Assembly (NCBI RefSeq): GCF_000239775.1
Contig: NZ_CAFI01000297.1
Coordinates: forward strand, 1-64,000
From: Bradyrhizobium sp. ORS 375
GTDB lineage: Bacteria; Pseudomonadota; Alphaproteobacteria; Rhizobiales; Xanthobacteraceae
Reading direction: 5' to 3'
DNA length: 64,000 nucleotides
The notes under the pieces: generated by a model
What the model saw: only the letters and a program-made list of their open reading frames with translations
Database searches by the model: none
What the model was told of the DNA's origin: nothing
In this document: positions 33,517 through 40,829 of the stretch, piece by piece
Numbering within the stretch: position 1 is the stretch's first letter
Layout of the letters: each line of letters starts with the position of its first letter
Translations under genes and position numbers: made by a program

Positions 33517-34358
33517 GACCCACCGTCCACAAGGTAGGCAGCGCGCAAGGCGGTGAGGCGCTTCTGACTGTCGGCGAGCGCTGCTTCGAGTTCAGCGATG
33601 CGGTCGTTCTGTGCGCGCTCAGTGAACGCAGCGATCTCGCGGGCCAGATCGGAGCGTTCCGCGGTGATGTAGGCGAGGCCCAATGACTTCTGCCGGGCAT
33701 CGGCCTGTTGCACGTAGGTACGATCGACGAACGACTGAGCCCGCGCGAGCAGGCCGGGTTCGGGCATCTCGTCAGCGGTGACGAAGCGATAGCGCTCGCC
33801 GTCACGGACCCACTTGCCGTCGCAGACTTCAATAGTCTGCGGGAAGGGTTCGTCGCTCTCCCATCCGAACAGCTCGCGCAGCTCGGTCTCGCTCGCGGTG
33901 TCGACGCCGCGCTCAGGCACGGGCTCGCCGATGGCGACGGCCTTGGCATCGATCAGCTTGCGCATGCGATCGGCGGCGAGGCTGACGATGGCCTGGATCG
34001 GAATCCAGCACTCGACGGCTTCAATGTTCGCGTCGGCGAGATCGTGCGATGCACGCATGAGCCGGTAGGCGAAGTCTTCGTCGTTCAGCTTCTCAAACCA
34101 CGCAGCGTCGCGACCCTCGCGGTAATACGTCTGCGCTTCGTCGTCTTCGTCGTCGATGCGGAAGGACACGAAGAAGCGGGTTGCCAACTGGCGCGCCACG
34201 GTATTGAGGCAGTAGGGGGCGGGGGCGTGCTTGGCGATCTCGTCTCCGATCAGCTTCGCGACCGCCTCGATCAGCGCGTCGGGGATGCCCGACTTGTAAT
34301 TGGGGTTGATCGCGACGTAGTGGGTCGGGATGCGCAAAGCGCGTTCGCTGGTGGTCAT
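33513..34358 (-). CDS. Hypothetical phage protein with C-terminal coiled coil
   Basis: 281 residues, unrecognised. An N-terminal soluble domain (IPTHYVAINPNYKSGIPDAL, LATRFFVSFRIDDEDDEAQT) is followed by a middle region with WVRDGERYRFVTADEMPEPG and a C-terminal coiled coil (ERAQNDRIAELEAALADSQK). ATG 34358 begins the conserved-looking part; the frame is open to 34478. Confidence 0.6.
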   Translation of the reverse strand: MTTSERALRIPTHYVAINPNYKSGIPDALIEAVAKLIGDEIAKHAPAPYCLNTVARQLATRFFVSFRIDDEDDEAQTYYREGRDAAWFEKLNDEDFAYRLMRASHDLADANIEAVECWIPIQAIVSLAADRMRKLIDAKAVAIGEPVPERGVDTASETELRELFGWESDEPFPQTIEVCDGKWVRDGERYRFVTADEMPEPGLLARAQSFVDRTYVQQADARQKSLGLAYITAERSDLAREIAAFTERAQNDRIAELEAALADSQKRLTALRAAYLVDGGS

Positions 34359-34368
34359 GATCAGGCTT

Positions 34369-34737
34369 TCAGTTAGAGGCTGCGAGGCTGGTGTCGGTGA
34401 GGAAGTCGGCGACGGCGTCGTGAGCGACTTCGCGGGCCGTCTCGAAGCGGCCTGCATCGATCGCATCGCGGACAGCAACGAGACCGGCCCTGTAGAACAC
34501 TGCGTCTTGGGCGTTGCGCGCGCCGGTCTCGATCAGCACGTCGATGTTGGAGCGCAGGATGTCGTTGTCCGCCTTGGTGGCGGTCTTTTCCTTCAGATCG
34601 AACCAACCGAAGAAGAGCAGCGACACGGTCAGAACGCCGAACAGCACGGCGAGCGGAGCGCTACCGAAGAGCGCGGAGTCGATGGTGGTCGAGATGCCGA
34701 CACCGGCGAAGACGATCGATGCGTAGAGACGAAACAT
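34369..34737 (-). CDS. Small membrane protein
   Basis: 122 residues with two N-terminal membrane helices (LYASIVFAGVGISTTI and APLAVLFGVLTVSLLFFGWF) and a charged helical cytoplasmic tail. No family recognised; envelope or superinfection-exclusion function is only a guess from topology. Confidence 0.6.
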   Translation of the reverse strand: MFRLYASIVFAGVGISTTIDSALFGSAPLAVLFGVLTVSLLFFGWFDLKEKTATKADNDILRSNIDVLIETGARNAQDAVFYRAGLVAVRDAIDAGRFETAREVAHDAVADFLTDTSLAASN

Positions 34738-34797
34738 GGAGGTGTGACTTTCGTGAGGGGATGAACCTGCAAGGATCGCTTGCAGGTTGGGGAGGGC

Positions 34798-35088
34798 TCA
34801 GGCGGCGATGGCGGGGGTGAAGACGAAGGCGGCGGGGAGCCGTTTGCCGAGCGCCTTGGCACCGGCGGCGGTGACGCAGAAGACGCGCATGGAGCCGTAG
34901 TCACGCGAGGGATCGCGAACCATGTAGCCCTTGCCTTCGAGGCGTCCGGCAACCTCGATGTCGCTGCCGGTGGCGTGGCAGGCGACGTGGTTGCGGTTGA
35001 CGGAGTTGCCGTGTTCGAGCCCGAGCGCGCGGCGCGTGAGCATCATTTCGTTGTGGGTGAGCAGGAAGGCGGTCGTGGTCTCGGTCAT
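34798..35088 (-). CDS. Small hypothetical phage protein
   Basis: 96 residues; TTTAFLLTHNEMMLTRRALG, then VAGRLEGKGYMVRDPSRDYG and MRVFCVTAAGAKALGKRL. The last part looks like a winged-helix wing plus helix. Function unknown. It follows the 35498 gene by 14 nt in the leftward operon. Confidence 0.55.
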   Translation of the reverse strand: MTETTTAFLLTHNEMMLTRRALGLEHGNSVNRNHVACHATGSDIEVAGRLEGKGYMVRDPSRDYGSMRVFCVTAAGAKALGKRLPAAFVFTPAIAA

Positions 35089-35102
35089 CGTCTGCGCTCC
35101 CT

Positions 35103-35492
35103 TCAGCCGAATAGGGCGTTTTGGTCGGTGTGCATTGCTGGCGGCGCGGAGCGACGCGGCTTTGCAGTGGTGGTGGGCTGGGGGAGATCGACGGCGGTGA
35201 GGCTGTCCTTGTGGCGAAGGACGTGAGCCGTCATGCCGCTCACGTTCTTGCGGCGGTCCTTCAGCTTGATCAGCGTGCCGGTCTTGACGAGTTCCGAGAC
35301 GCGGGGACGGATCGCCAGAACGCTCTCTCGAAGCTGGGTGGCGATCTCGTCAGCGGTCAGCCGGTAGCCGTTCGCCATGAGGGCGGTGATCGCCGAACGC
35401 AGCTTCGAGGCCCGCGTCACGATCTGCTCGGCGGCGTCCTTCGAGGCCCCACCGCCCTTCGATCCCGGCGACTTCGGATAGTTCTGAGACAT
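35103..35492 (-). CDS. Winged-helix phage regulator-like protein
   Basis: 129 residues from ATG 35492 (MSQNYPKSPGSKGGGASKDA); ATG 35498 is also in frame. The middle ITALMANGYRLTADEIATQL, then AIRPRVSELVKTGTLIKLKD and a RKNVSG wing, is a winged-helix module common in phage genomes near replication genes. It is the first gene of the leftward operon 35.5-30.8 kb and lies 100 bp from an operator repeat (35596-35624). Confidence 0.7.
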   Translation of the reverse strand: MSQNYPKSPGSKGGGASKDAAEQIVTRASKLRSAITALMANGYRLTADEIATQLRESVLAIRPRVSELVKTGTLIKLKDRRKNVSGMTAHVLRHKDSLTAVDLPQPTTTAKPRRSAPPAMHTDQNALFG

Positions 35493-35595
35493 AGGCAAAG
35501 CTCTCCCGTTCGCCCCGAAGGGCGCTTTCCAGATCAGCGATTTGCGGATGGTGTTTCCCGACCCCGACCGGCCTGAATCAGGTCGGTCCCGCTGG

Positions 35596-35624
35596 AATCA
35601 ACGGATAGCGAAGGATGATCCGTT
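35596..35624. promoter_or_regulatory. Operator site of the prophage family
   Basis: AATCAACGGATAGCGAAGGA followed by TGATCCGTT; arms AACGGAT (35600-35606) and ATCCGTT (35618-35624). It is 15 of 16 identical to the site at 20095-20110 and shares AATCAACGGAT with 21062-21072. It should control the leftward gene set starting at 35492. Confidence 0.65.
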
Positions 35625-35749
35625 GCGCAAGGACTTTGAGAGGACTATCGACGGAACAGCGTCGGATGGCGCTCGGAGCAGGCCATGTTGGCGAATTAGG
35701 GAGGCTCGATAATTCGCACTTCCATATTATGTTTTGGAGGACGGTTTGG

Positions 35750-35775
35750 GTTTTGCGTCGAAACGCCCGCAAAAC
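35750..35775. promoter_or_regulatory. Stem-loop in the divergent spacer
   Basis: GTTTTGCG (35750-35757) pairs with CGCAAAAC (35768-35775). It is part of the 490-bp gene-free spacer 35499-35988. Confidence 0.4.
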
Positions 35776-35821
35776 TAAACCCCCCGCTTTTCGCAATGGC
35801 TGGGGGACCATTGGAGGGTAT

Positions 35822-35852
35822 CACCTATATGTATAATAGTAATATATAGGTG
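35822..35852. promoter_or_regulatory. AT-rich inverted repeat
   Basis: CACCTATAT (35822-35830) and ATATAGGTG (35844-35852) flank an A/T-only-like core, followed by more AT-rich DNA to 35880. In a genome this GC-rich such a tract is striking. Candidate roles are a promoter core, replication origin unwinding element or binding site of the 35989 protein. Confidence 0.5.
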
Positions 35853-35943
35853 TAATATATTCTTCTAAAGATATGACATGAGGGGGTTACTTCTATATGT
35901 AGGGGGCAAACCCCGGAAATCGGCCCTTGATGTTACGCCGACC

Positions 35944-35970
35944 AACGGATAGTTCCGTCGAATCGACGGA
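35944..35970. promoter_or_regulatory. Operator pair before the 35989 gene
   Basis: AACGGATAG (35944-35952) is followed by TCCGTCG-AAT-CGACGGA (35954-35970), perfect 7-bp arms. It ends 18 nt before the ATG at 35989, so bound repressor would overlap the transcription or translation start. Confidence 0.65.
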
Positions 35971-35988
35971 TGGAGTTGATGTTTTCCG

Positions 35989-36843
35989 ATGCGCAAAAAG
36001 GTCATGTCTGAGTGGGACGCTAAGGCGGCCTATATCAAGGTTCCTGACGACGGCCTGTCTCTCGTTGGCTTCGCCAACGCCTTGCCGTGCCATCCGAGCG
36101 AGGCTGAAACCATCGCCCGGTATCTGCACCGGAAGAAGCTGGTATGGCTCTCGATGCGCGCTGGGCACGGCAAGGTGTTCCCAGCGGCGATGCGCCCCGG
36201 TCGTGGACGGCCGAAGGCTCTCGGTGTCGAGGATCGCCCGCTGCTCGATCCTGATCTCGCCCGGTTCCTCGGGACGGTGCATCCGATCTTCCTGAAGATC
36301 AGGCTGCTGCTCGGGAGCGATCCAGGCGGGGCATGGAATGAGCATCAGGCGCTCAAGGCTGAGATCAAGTTCGCCGTCGCCGTCGAAGCCACGAAGCTCA
36401 CCACGGCCTGCCGGGCGTTCCTCGCGAAACACCCCGCCATTCCCGTTACGGCGCTCCGTGGTGCGCTCTGGCTCGACCGGCCTCACACGATGCCCATCGT
36501 CGCGCAGACGCAGCCTGACCTCGCCATGGCTGGCTCAGAGCAGCTCCAGGCCGAGAGGCCGAAGGGGAGGCCGCGTCTAGCGAAGAGCCTCACCGACGAA
36601 GAGCGGATGATCGCCTACATCGAAGCCGCCGGACCGGCTGGCATCGCGGCGTATGAGATCGTGAACAAGGGCAAGATCGCTCGCGACCGTGTCGAGCGGA
36701 TCGGCGAGATGTTCGAGAACATGGGGACCATCCGGTCGGCGGTGGTCCGGCTGTCCGATCGAGGGCGGAAGGGAACGCGGTACTTCATGCGCAAGTACGG
36801 CGAGCCGGTGATCGGGGAGGGTGGTCGGCTGATCGTCGTCTAA
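35989..36843 (+). CDS. Hypothetical DNA-binding-like phage protein
   Basis: 284 residues. The N-terminal third (AAYIKVPDDGLSLVGFANAL, PSEAETIARYLHRKKLVWLS) and the C-terminal third (MIAYIEAAGPAGIAAYEIVN, VVRLSDRGRKGTRYFMRKYG) both resemble winged-helix modules, with a basic GRPRLAKS hinge. Not recognised as a family. It is expressed away from the leftward operon and sits right after three operator-like sequences. Its stop overlaps the convergent AbiJ-like gene by 4 nt. Confidence 0.65.
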   Translation: MRKKVMSEWDAKAAYIKVPDDGLSLVGFANALPCHPSEAETIARYLHRKKLVWLSMRAGHGKVFPAAMRPGRGRPKALGVEDRPLLDPDLARFLGTVHPIFLKIRLLLGSDPGGAWNEHQALKAEIKFAVAVEATKLTTACRAFLAKHPAIPVTALRGALWLDRPHTMPIVAQTQPDLAMAGSEQLQAERPKGRPRLAKSLTDEERMIAYIEAAGPAGIAAYEIVNKGKIARDRVERIGEMFENMGTIRSAVVRLSDRGRKGTRYFMRKYGEPVIGEGGRLIVV

Positions 36844-37871
36844 AGTCGGCGAATAAGCGACTTGATCCAGATCATCGATTGCTCGATTGCCCAATCGGTT
36901 TGAGGTTCAGTCAGGCTGGGCATCGGTGCTGATCCAGGGCCGTGTCCTAACGGATTGCGAACCTTTGAAAAGAAAAGCTTGAGCATGTCGGTTTCCCATA
37001 CTTCGATCAGTTGCGCTCCACGAAGATTGTCTACGAAGTTAGCTGCGCCCTTCTCCTTGCCGTTCGTCAAATTCTTCTCGTCTGAAATGATCTTGATTGT
37101 GCTTTCGAGCGACTTCGCGGCATACATGGCCGCGTCGCGACCGCCGGTATCTCGCAAGTCGATAGCTTCTTTCATGTCATGATCAACGTTACGCCACTTG
37201 GGAGCGGCCACTAATGTCCAAAATGGCGTCTCAATCTGGTCTCCGATCTTCTGGTCTTCGGAGAACTGTATGAAGCCATTGTGGTAATGCAGCTTGCAAC
37301 CTGCCTGACGGAAGCGCGCGTTCAGTTCGATTACAGCCGTTTGAATTTTAAGATTGGCTGCCGCATTTTTTGCTTTCTCATTATCGACGGACGCCGATAG
37401 TTTGCCGATGCCCCCTCTGCGCTGATCGCGCAACTTGGCCTGGGCTATTTCCTTTGGCAGATCGGCGTTAAGTTGAGCCACCCAGCTCTCGTGAAACCGA
37501 AAGCCGATTTCTACTAAGCTAAGTCGTTCCTTTATGAAGCGGTCCGCCGGTATTGTGCCATCGAAGGTCGCTAACATCCAAGTTTCGCACATTTTGACCA
37601 CGGGGTAGAACCCGCTGCGCCAAAATTTCTGTGCGTCAAAGTAGCCCCATGCGCTGGGGGACAACTCCTGAAGGCCAAGCTCTCTCGCCAAGCTATCATG
37701 CATGGCTTGCCAGCGCGCCCTTCCGATTATGTCTTCGTGGCCACCAATGTAGTAAGGGCAAATTTGGTTGAGAAGTTGATAGCCCTGTGTAATGAGGCGA
37801 CGTGACTCCTCAGTAAAGTAATCCCACACGACCGGCTGAAGGTAGCGGTGGGCAAAGATGTCGGTCAGCAT
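36840..37871 (-). CDS. AbiJ-like abortive-infection protein (AbiJ_NTD4 type, HEPN C-terminus)
   Basis: 343 residues. The N-terminal MLTDIFAHRYLQPVVWDYFT and GELGLQELSPSAWGYF-like region match what I know of the AbiJ_NTD4 domain, and the C-terminal part carries KVRNPLGHGPGS, an Rx4H HEPN ribonuclease motif (Arg305, His310), preceded by GGRDAAMYAAKSLESTIKII. HEPN proteins of this kind cut RNA and stop growth on infection. It is alone on the minus strand between rightward genes, is visibly lower in GC, and overlaps its neighbour's 3' end, as expected for cargo. Probable prophage-encoded defence against other phages. Confidence 0.8.
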   Translation of the reverse strand: MLTDIFAHRYLQPVVWDYFTEESRRLITQGYQLLNQICPYYIGGHEDIIGRARWQAMHDSLARELGLQELSPSAWGYFDAQKFWRSGFYPVVKMCETWMLATFDGTIPADRFIKERLSLVEIGFRFHESWVAQLNADLPKEIAQAKLRDQRRGGIGKLSASVDNEKAKNAAANLKIQTAVIELNARFRQAGCKLHYHNGFIQFSEDQKIGDQIETPFWTLVAAPKWRNVDHDMKEAIDLRDTGGRDAAMYAAKSLESTIKIISDEKNLTNGKEKGAANFVDNLRGAQLIEVWETDMLKLFFSKVRNPLGHGPGSAPMPSLTEPQTDWAIEQSMIWIKSLIRRL

Positions 37872-38032
37872 TTCCCAGGGTCCTCAGACGCAAATCTGCA
37901 CCGGCGGATGCCAGATTGTAGAAATCGTACGATTCGCAACTGTCAAGATACACCGTTCCGGGGCGGCGATCACCTATGGCGGGATACCGGATCGGTCTCT
38001 CCCGACGCGGTGATCTGCGCGAGCATTCGCGC

Positions 38033-38413
38033 ATGGAAACTCGCATCGTCAACACCATCCCCGAGTGGCGCTATCAGGCGGAAGTCATCGCGCGTCTTCA
38101 CAAGCTCGAAGACGATGGCCTCCCGTTTACGTGTGCCGGTGATATGAACCGAGCGCGTCGCAATCGTCGCGAGCGCATGGAGGCCAAGGTCACGGGCCTC
38201 ACGGCGGGTGAGCCCGACGTTCGCGTTTATATCGCTGGCGGCGTTCTGCTCAGCTTCGAACTGAAGACGCCGACCGGATCGCGCTCGAAGGATCAGAAGG
38301 CGCGACACAAGAAGCTGATCGACCTCGGCTTCGAGATCATCACCGTCAAGGCTGCCACCCCCGAAGCGATGGCCGACCTGATCGAGGCTGAAGTGCGAAG
38401 GCGGCTGCCCTGA
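38033..38413 (+). CDS. VRR-NUC domain nuclease
   Basis: 126 residues. The VRR-NUC core shows GEPDVRVYIAGGVLLSFELK (acid ... E-x-K) and RSKDQKARHKKLIDLGFEII, typical of phage structure-specific nucleases related to Holliday-junction resolvases. I chose ATG 38033; the frame is open to 37976. The stop shares a base with the next start (TGATG). Confidence 0.8.
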   Translation: METRIVNTIPEWRYQAEVIARLHKLEDDGLPFTCAGDMNRARRNRRERMEAKVTGLTAGEPDVRVYIAGGVLLSFELKTPTGSRSKDQKARHKKLIDLGFEIITVKAATPEAMADLIEAEVRRRLP

Positions 38414-39057
38414 TGCAGATCACGCTGACGCTCACGAAGGGGATGCTCGACCGGCTCGATCAGCTTCGTGATCGCAGCGTCAACACGGCCACGGCAAAAG
38501 CGCTAACCTTCACCGCGAAGGATGCGCAAGCGGCGCTGAAGGCTCAGGTCCCAGGCATCTTCGTCCTGCGTCGCAATTGGGTGCTCAGCGGCATCCGCAT
38601 CCGGCCTGCCAACGGCAACAACCTCACGGCCGTCGTCGGCTCGATCGACAAGTACATGGAGCGCCATGTCATCGGGGCGGGCAAAGAGAAGCAGCCCGAC
38701 AACGCGCTCTCGATCCGCTCCAAGCGCGCCGCCGGCAGCGGCCGTCTCGCCACCGGCGGCATCCTGATCAAGCCATACGGGTCGATCGGCAGCGCGCCGA
38801 TCCACACCGTTGTCCGCCGCCAGTTGAAGCGCGTGGACACGCAGAAGCGAAAGACGTTCCAGATCGTGTCGGGCAAGAAGGTGCTGATTGTCCGCCGTAA
38901 GACGAAGAAGCGGCTGCCTCTGCAAGTCCTAGCCGTGCTCCAGGGGAGCGCGACGATCAACGAGCATTGGGATTTCCTCGGGACCGTGTCCGGCGTCGTC
39001 CAGGCACGCTTCCCGCAGCATTTCTATCGCGCGGTGGTCAATGCAGCGACGCGGTAG
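38413..39057 (+). CDS. Hypothetical phage protein, basic
   Basis: 214 residues, strongly basic (VRRQLKRVDTQKRKTFQIVS, LIVRRKTKKRLPL), with a helical start (MQITLTLTKGMLDRLDQLRD). It may be a virion-assembly or nucleic-acid-binding protein; phage minor tail proteins with similar charge exist. Coupled to the VRR-NUC gene by overlapping stop/start. Confidence 0.6.
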   Translation: MQITLTLTKGMLDRLDQLRDRSVNTATAKALTFTAKDAQAALKAQVPGIFVLRRNWVLSGIRIRPANGNNLTAVVGSIDKYMERHVIGAGKEKQPDNALSIRSKRAAGSGRLATGGILIKPYGSIGSAPIHTVVRRQLKRVDTQKRKTFQIVSGKKVLIVRRKTKKRLPLQVLAVLQGSATINEHWDFLGTVSGVVQARFPQHFYRAVVNAATR

Positions 39058-39064
39058 AGGCTCA

Positions 39065-39109
39065 ATGACCAAATCGACTCCCACCCCCTTCATCCGGGAA
39101 GGTTCATGA
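39065..39109 (+). CDS. Tiny ORF MTKSTPTPFIREGS
   Basis: 14 codons. It shares the CTCCCACCCCC stretch and the TPTP peptide with the next tiny ORF, and its TGA overlaps that ORF's ATG (ATGA at 39106-39109). Too short for certainty. Confidence 0.2.
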   Translation: MTKSTPTPFIREGS

Positions 39110-39130
39110 GCGAAATGACTCCCACCCCCC
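39065..39130 (+). repeat. Tandem direct repeat (2 x about 25 bp)
   Basis: ATGACCAAATCGACTCCCAC (from 39065) and ATGAGCGAAATGACTCCCAC (from 39106), each followed by CCCC. Each unit starts with an ATG and encodes the tiny ORFs above. Confidence 0.55.
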
Positions 39131-39159
39131 CCTATGGCCTAAGCCCATGCGCGTCCTGA
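39106..39159 (+). CDS. Tiny ORF MSEMTPTPPYGLSPCAS
   Basis: 17 codons with GGGAAGG 4 nt before ATG 39106. It overlaps the preceding tiny ORF (ATGA) and the start of the 39147 ORF. TPTPPYGLSPCA looks like a short conserved phage peptide pattern, but function is unknown. Confidence 0.25.
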   Translation: MSEMTPTPPYGLSPCAS

Positions 39160-39596
39160 TCCTGACCATCGCGCTCGGGGCCACGTTAGGCCAGGTCGCC
39201 GCCAGATCGGGGCCGGGCCTCGACGCCATCAACGCGCGAGACATAGCCACCGACCGCATCGAGTACGAAGTCACCCACTGGCACCATGACGACGCATCAC
39301 CAATCGACCGCGACTACCGGCCTGCTCAGGATCAGCGCACCGCACTTCTGCGCTGGGGCGGATGTCACCGGCGGGATCGTGTCCGGCACCATCGCGCCCA
39401 TCATCAGCTACATGCGGGGATGGCAGATCGAGCGTGTGAGTGCCTATTGTCGCTTGAAGCGATGGGAGCTATTAGTTCGTGGCGCGGACCACGCGGACCA
39501 CCACGCGGAAAACTCGCGGGGAAAAAAATTTTTAGGCGGCGAGTTCTCCTTACACAGAACCGCCGCCTCGACGTTTTGGTCAAAATACCTCGTTAG
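39147..39596 (+). CDS. Possible small exported protein
   Basis: The frame begins with a signal-like MRVLILTIALGATLGQVAAR and DAINARDIATDRIEYEVTHW; that first 50-residue part looks like a real protein. After 39286 the frame is shadowed by the next ORF and becomes Arg/His-rich noise. The true gene may have been cut short by rearrangement. Confidence 0.35.
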   Translation: MRVLILTIALGATLGQVAARSGPGLDAINARDIATDRIEYEVTHWHHDDASPIDRDYRPAQDQRTALLRWGGCHRRDRVRHHRAHHQLHAGMADRACECLLSLEAMGAISSWRGPRGPPRGKLAGKKIFRRRVLLTQNRRLDVLVKIPR

Positions 39597-39783
39597 GTCG
39601 TCACCGATCCCAAAAATGGGTCCGGATCGATGTAGAAAATCCTTCTCGCACGCAACAGGACGTGCCCGAAGGTCCCGCTTTCGAGGGGGGCGCCAGCGGG
39701 CAGAGATGCCCCGCCCATGCGCGTTCTCACTTCGGAGGCTACGCGACACCGGACGAATGGCGCGCCTCTGTACGGGCTCCTAA
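39286..39783 (+). CDS. Small phage protein with apparently abnormal C-terminus
   Basis: The first 65 residues (LRISAPHFCAGADVTGGIVS, IAPIISYMRGWQIERVSAYC) match a short phage protein pattern I know only as a hypothetical of about 60-70 residues. The remaining 100 residues (from about 39480) are Arg/Ser-rich and not protein-like, so the normal stop seems lost at a junction where the 40-43 kb island begins. Confidence 0.5.
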   Translation: MTTHHQSTATTGLLRISAPHFCAGADVTGGIVSGTIAPIISYMRGWQIERVSAYCRLKRWELLVRGADHADHHAENSRGKKFLGGEFSLHRTAASTFWSKYLVRSSPIPKMGPDRCRKSFSHATGRARRSRFRGGRQRAEMPRPCAFSLRRLRDTGRMARLCTGS

Positions 39784-39992
39784 TCGCGTTTGGAGTGCGG
39801 TTGCAAATCGCGAGCGGCACCGCGTCGCCGCGCCTCGAAAGCGCAACTAAGCGACTACTTCTCACAGACTTGTGATCACGCGCGCGCTCGCAACCGCGCC
39901 AATCGAGACGCGGCGGACCGTGACGCGCGACGCTACAGCCGCGCCGCATGCGCTGATTCCCTCCTATCGATGGTGCCGAAGGCGCATAGCGA

Positions 39993-40020
39993 AACGGCCG
40001 AACAAACAAGCGCGGCCGTT
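39993..40020 (-). terminator. Terminator of the leftward small-gene island
   Basis: CGGCCGTT/AACGGCCG stem (39993-40000 with 40013-40020), 12-nt loop, directly after the last leftward gene's stop; on the minus strand it is followed by TTCGC. Reasonable but without a long U-run. Between 39784 and 40024 I see no gene. Confidence 0.5.
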
Positions 40021-40024
40021 CTTC

Positions 40025-40207
40025 CTATGCGTCGCGGCGTGCAACAGCCTTGCGAAGGTCTGCAATCAGCTTGGACTCGGGCACGTCGAATAGATCGCAG
40101 ACGAGCGCGGCCGTGACGCTGATCAACTGCGGTTCAGCGTTCAGCCATTCGGTATCGTCGTTTGACGCAATCCAGGCCACGGCCGCGCGGTAGCTCGCCC
40201 TAATCAT
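40025..40207 (-). CDS. Small hypothetical protein
   Basis: 60 residues (MIRASYRAAVAWIASNDDTE, then LISVTAALVCDLFDVPESKL). The pattern 'AAVAWIA.ND...VADLF' is familiar from rhizobial prophage hypotheticals; function unknown. Last gene of the leftward island; overlaps the preceding gene by 8 nt. Confidence 0.65.
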   Translation of the reverse strand: MIRASYRAAVAWIASNDDTEWLNAEPQLISVTAALVCDLFDVPESKLIADLRKAVARRDA

Positions 40208-40502
40208 GCGGCTGGCCCCGATCGATTGAGGCGACGCAATCCAAGACCAGTTGCCAGTCATCCGAGCAAACCAGGTCGCGCGATTCGCCATTGGGTAGCG
40301 TCTCCGAGACGCAAAAACGCGCGTTGCTCGGAAACTCACGCTGCGATGGGTCGGGATGGTCGCACCATATCCGGAGGCAAAGCGCCGCGTTGTCGAATGA
40401 CGGGCAAGCGTCATTGCGCCATGACGAGTCGACGAAACCCGCTGGCAAGGCGGGTAGGGTGTCGGCGGGGTAGCCGGGAAACTCGCGCGCGAGATCAGCC
40501 AT
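40200..40502 (-). CDS. Small hypothetical protein
   Basis: 100 residues, acidic, Cys- and Trp-containing (MADLAREFPGYPADTLPALP, SFDNAALCLRIWCDHPD, LVCSDDWQLVLDCVASIDRG). Not recognised. Confidence 0.55.
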   Translation of the reverse strand: MADLAREFPGYPADTLPALPAGFVDSSWRNDACPSFDNAALCLRIWCDHPDPSQREFPSNARFCVSETLPNGESRDLVCSDDWQLVLDCVASIDRGQPHD

Positions 40503-40505
40503 GGG

Positions 40506-40733
40506 CTACACCTTGCAAGCGGCGGACAGCGGGAGTCCGCGTTTGAGCATGACGAAGAACGGCTCTTGCTCGTTCGGTCGGCGGACTAGCAGCGCGTCGT
40601 AACCCGCGCGTCCCGCTGGCATGCGGGAAAGCAGGTCGGCGGGTTTCCCCCAAACGCAAATGCGTTGCGCCTCTGTTGCGCCAGCGGGGACGGTTAGGAG
40701 CGCGAGCAAGGCCGCGCAAGCTAGACGTTTCAT
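40506..40733 (-). CDS. Small exported hypothetical protein
   Basis: 75 residues with a clear signal peptide (MKRLACAALLALLTVPAGATE) and a small periplasmic domain with two cysteines. ATG 40733 is chosen because it begins the signal. Function unknown. Confidence 0.6.
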   Translation of the reverse strand: MKRLACAALLALLTVPAGATEAQRICVWGKPADLLSRMPAGRAGYDALLVRRPNEQEPFFVMLKRGLPLSAACKV

Positions 40734-40829
40734 CCGGGTAGCCTCTCGACTAGGCCGCACCGCGCGGCCTTCTAACGCCGCAAGGCGGGTAAGCTTGCGC
40801 TACCCGCCGTGATGCAATGTGGGGACGTT

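Noticed and set aside
39064-39135. CRISPR-like repeats
   Set aside because: Only two direct repeats, imperfect, with about 16 bp between; no array and no cas genes anywhere in the window.
39593-40009. 138-codon minus-strand ORF downstream of the small-gene island
   Set aside because: Arg/Ser/Pro-rich composition typical of antisense frames in GC-rich DNA, crosses the terminator hairpin, no ribosome-binding site.
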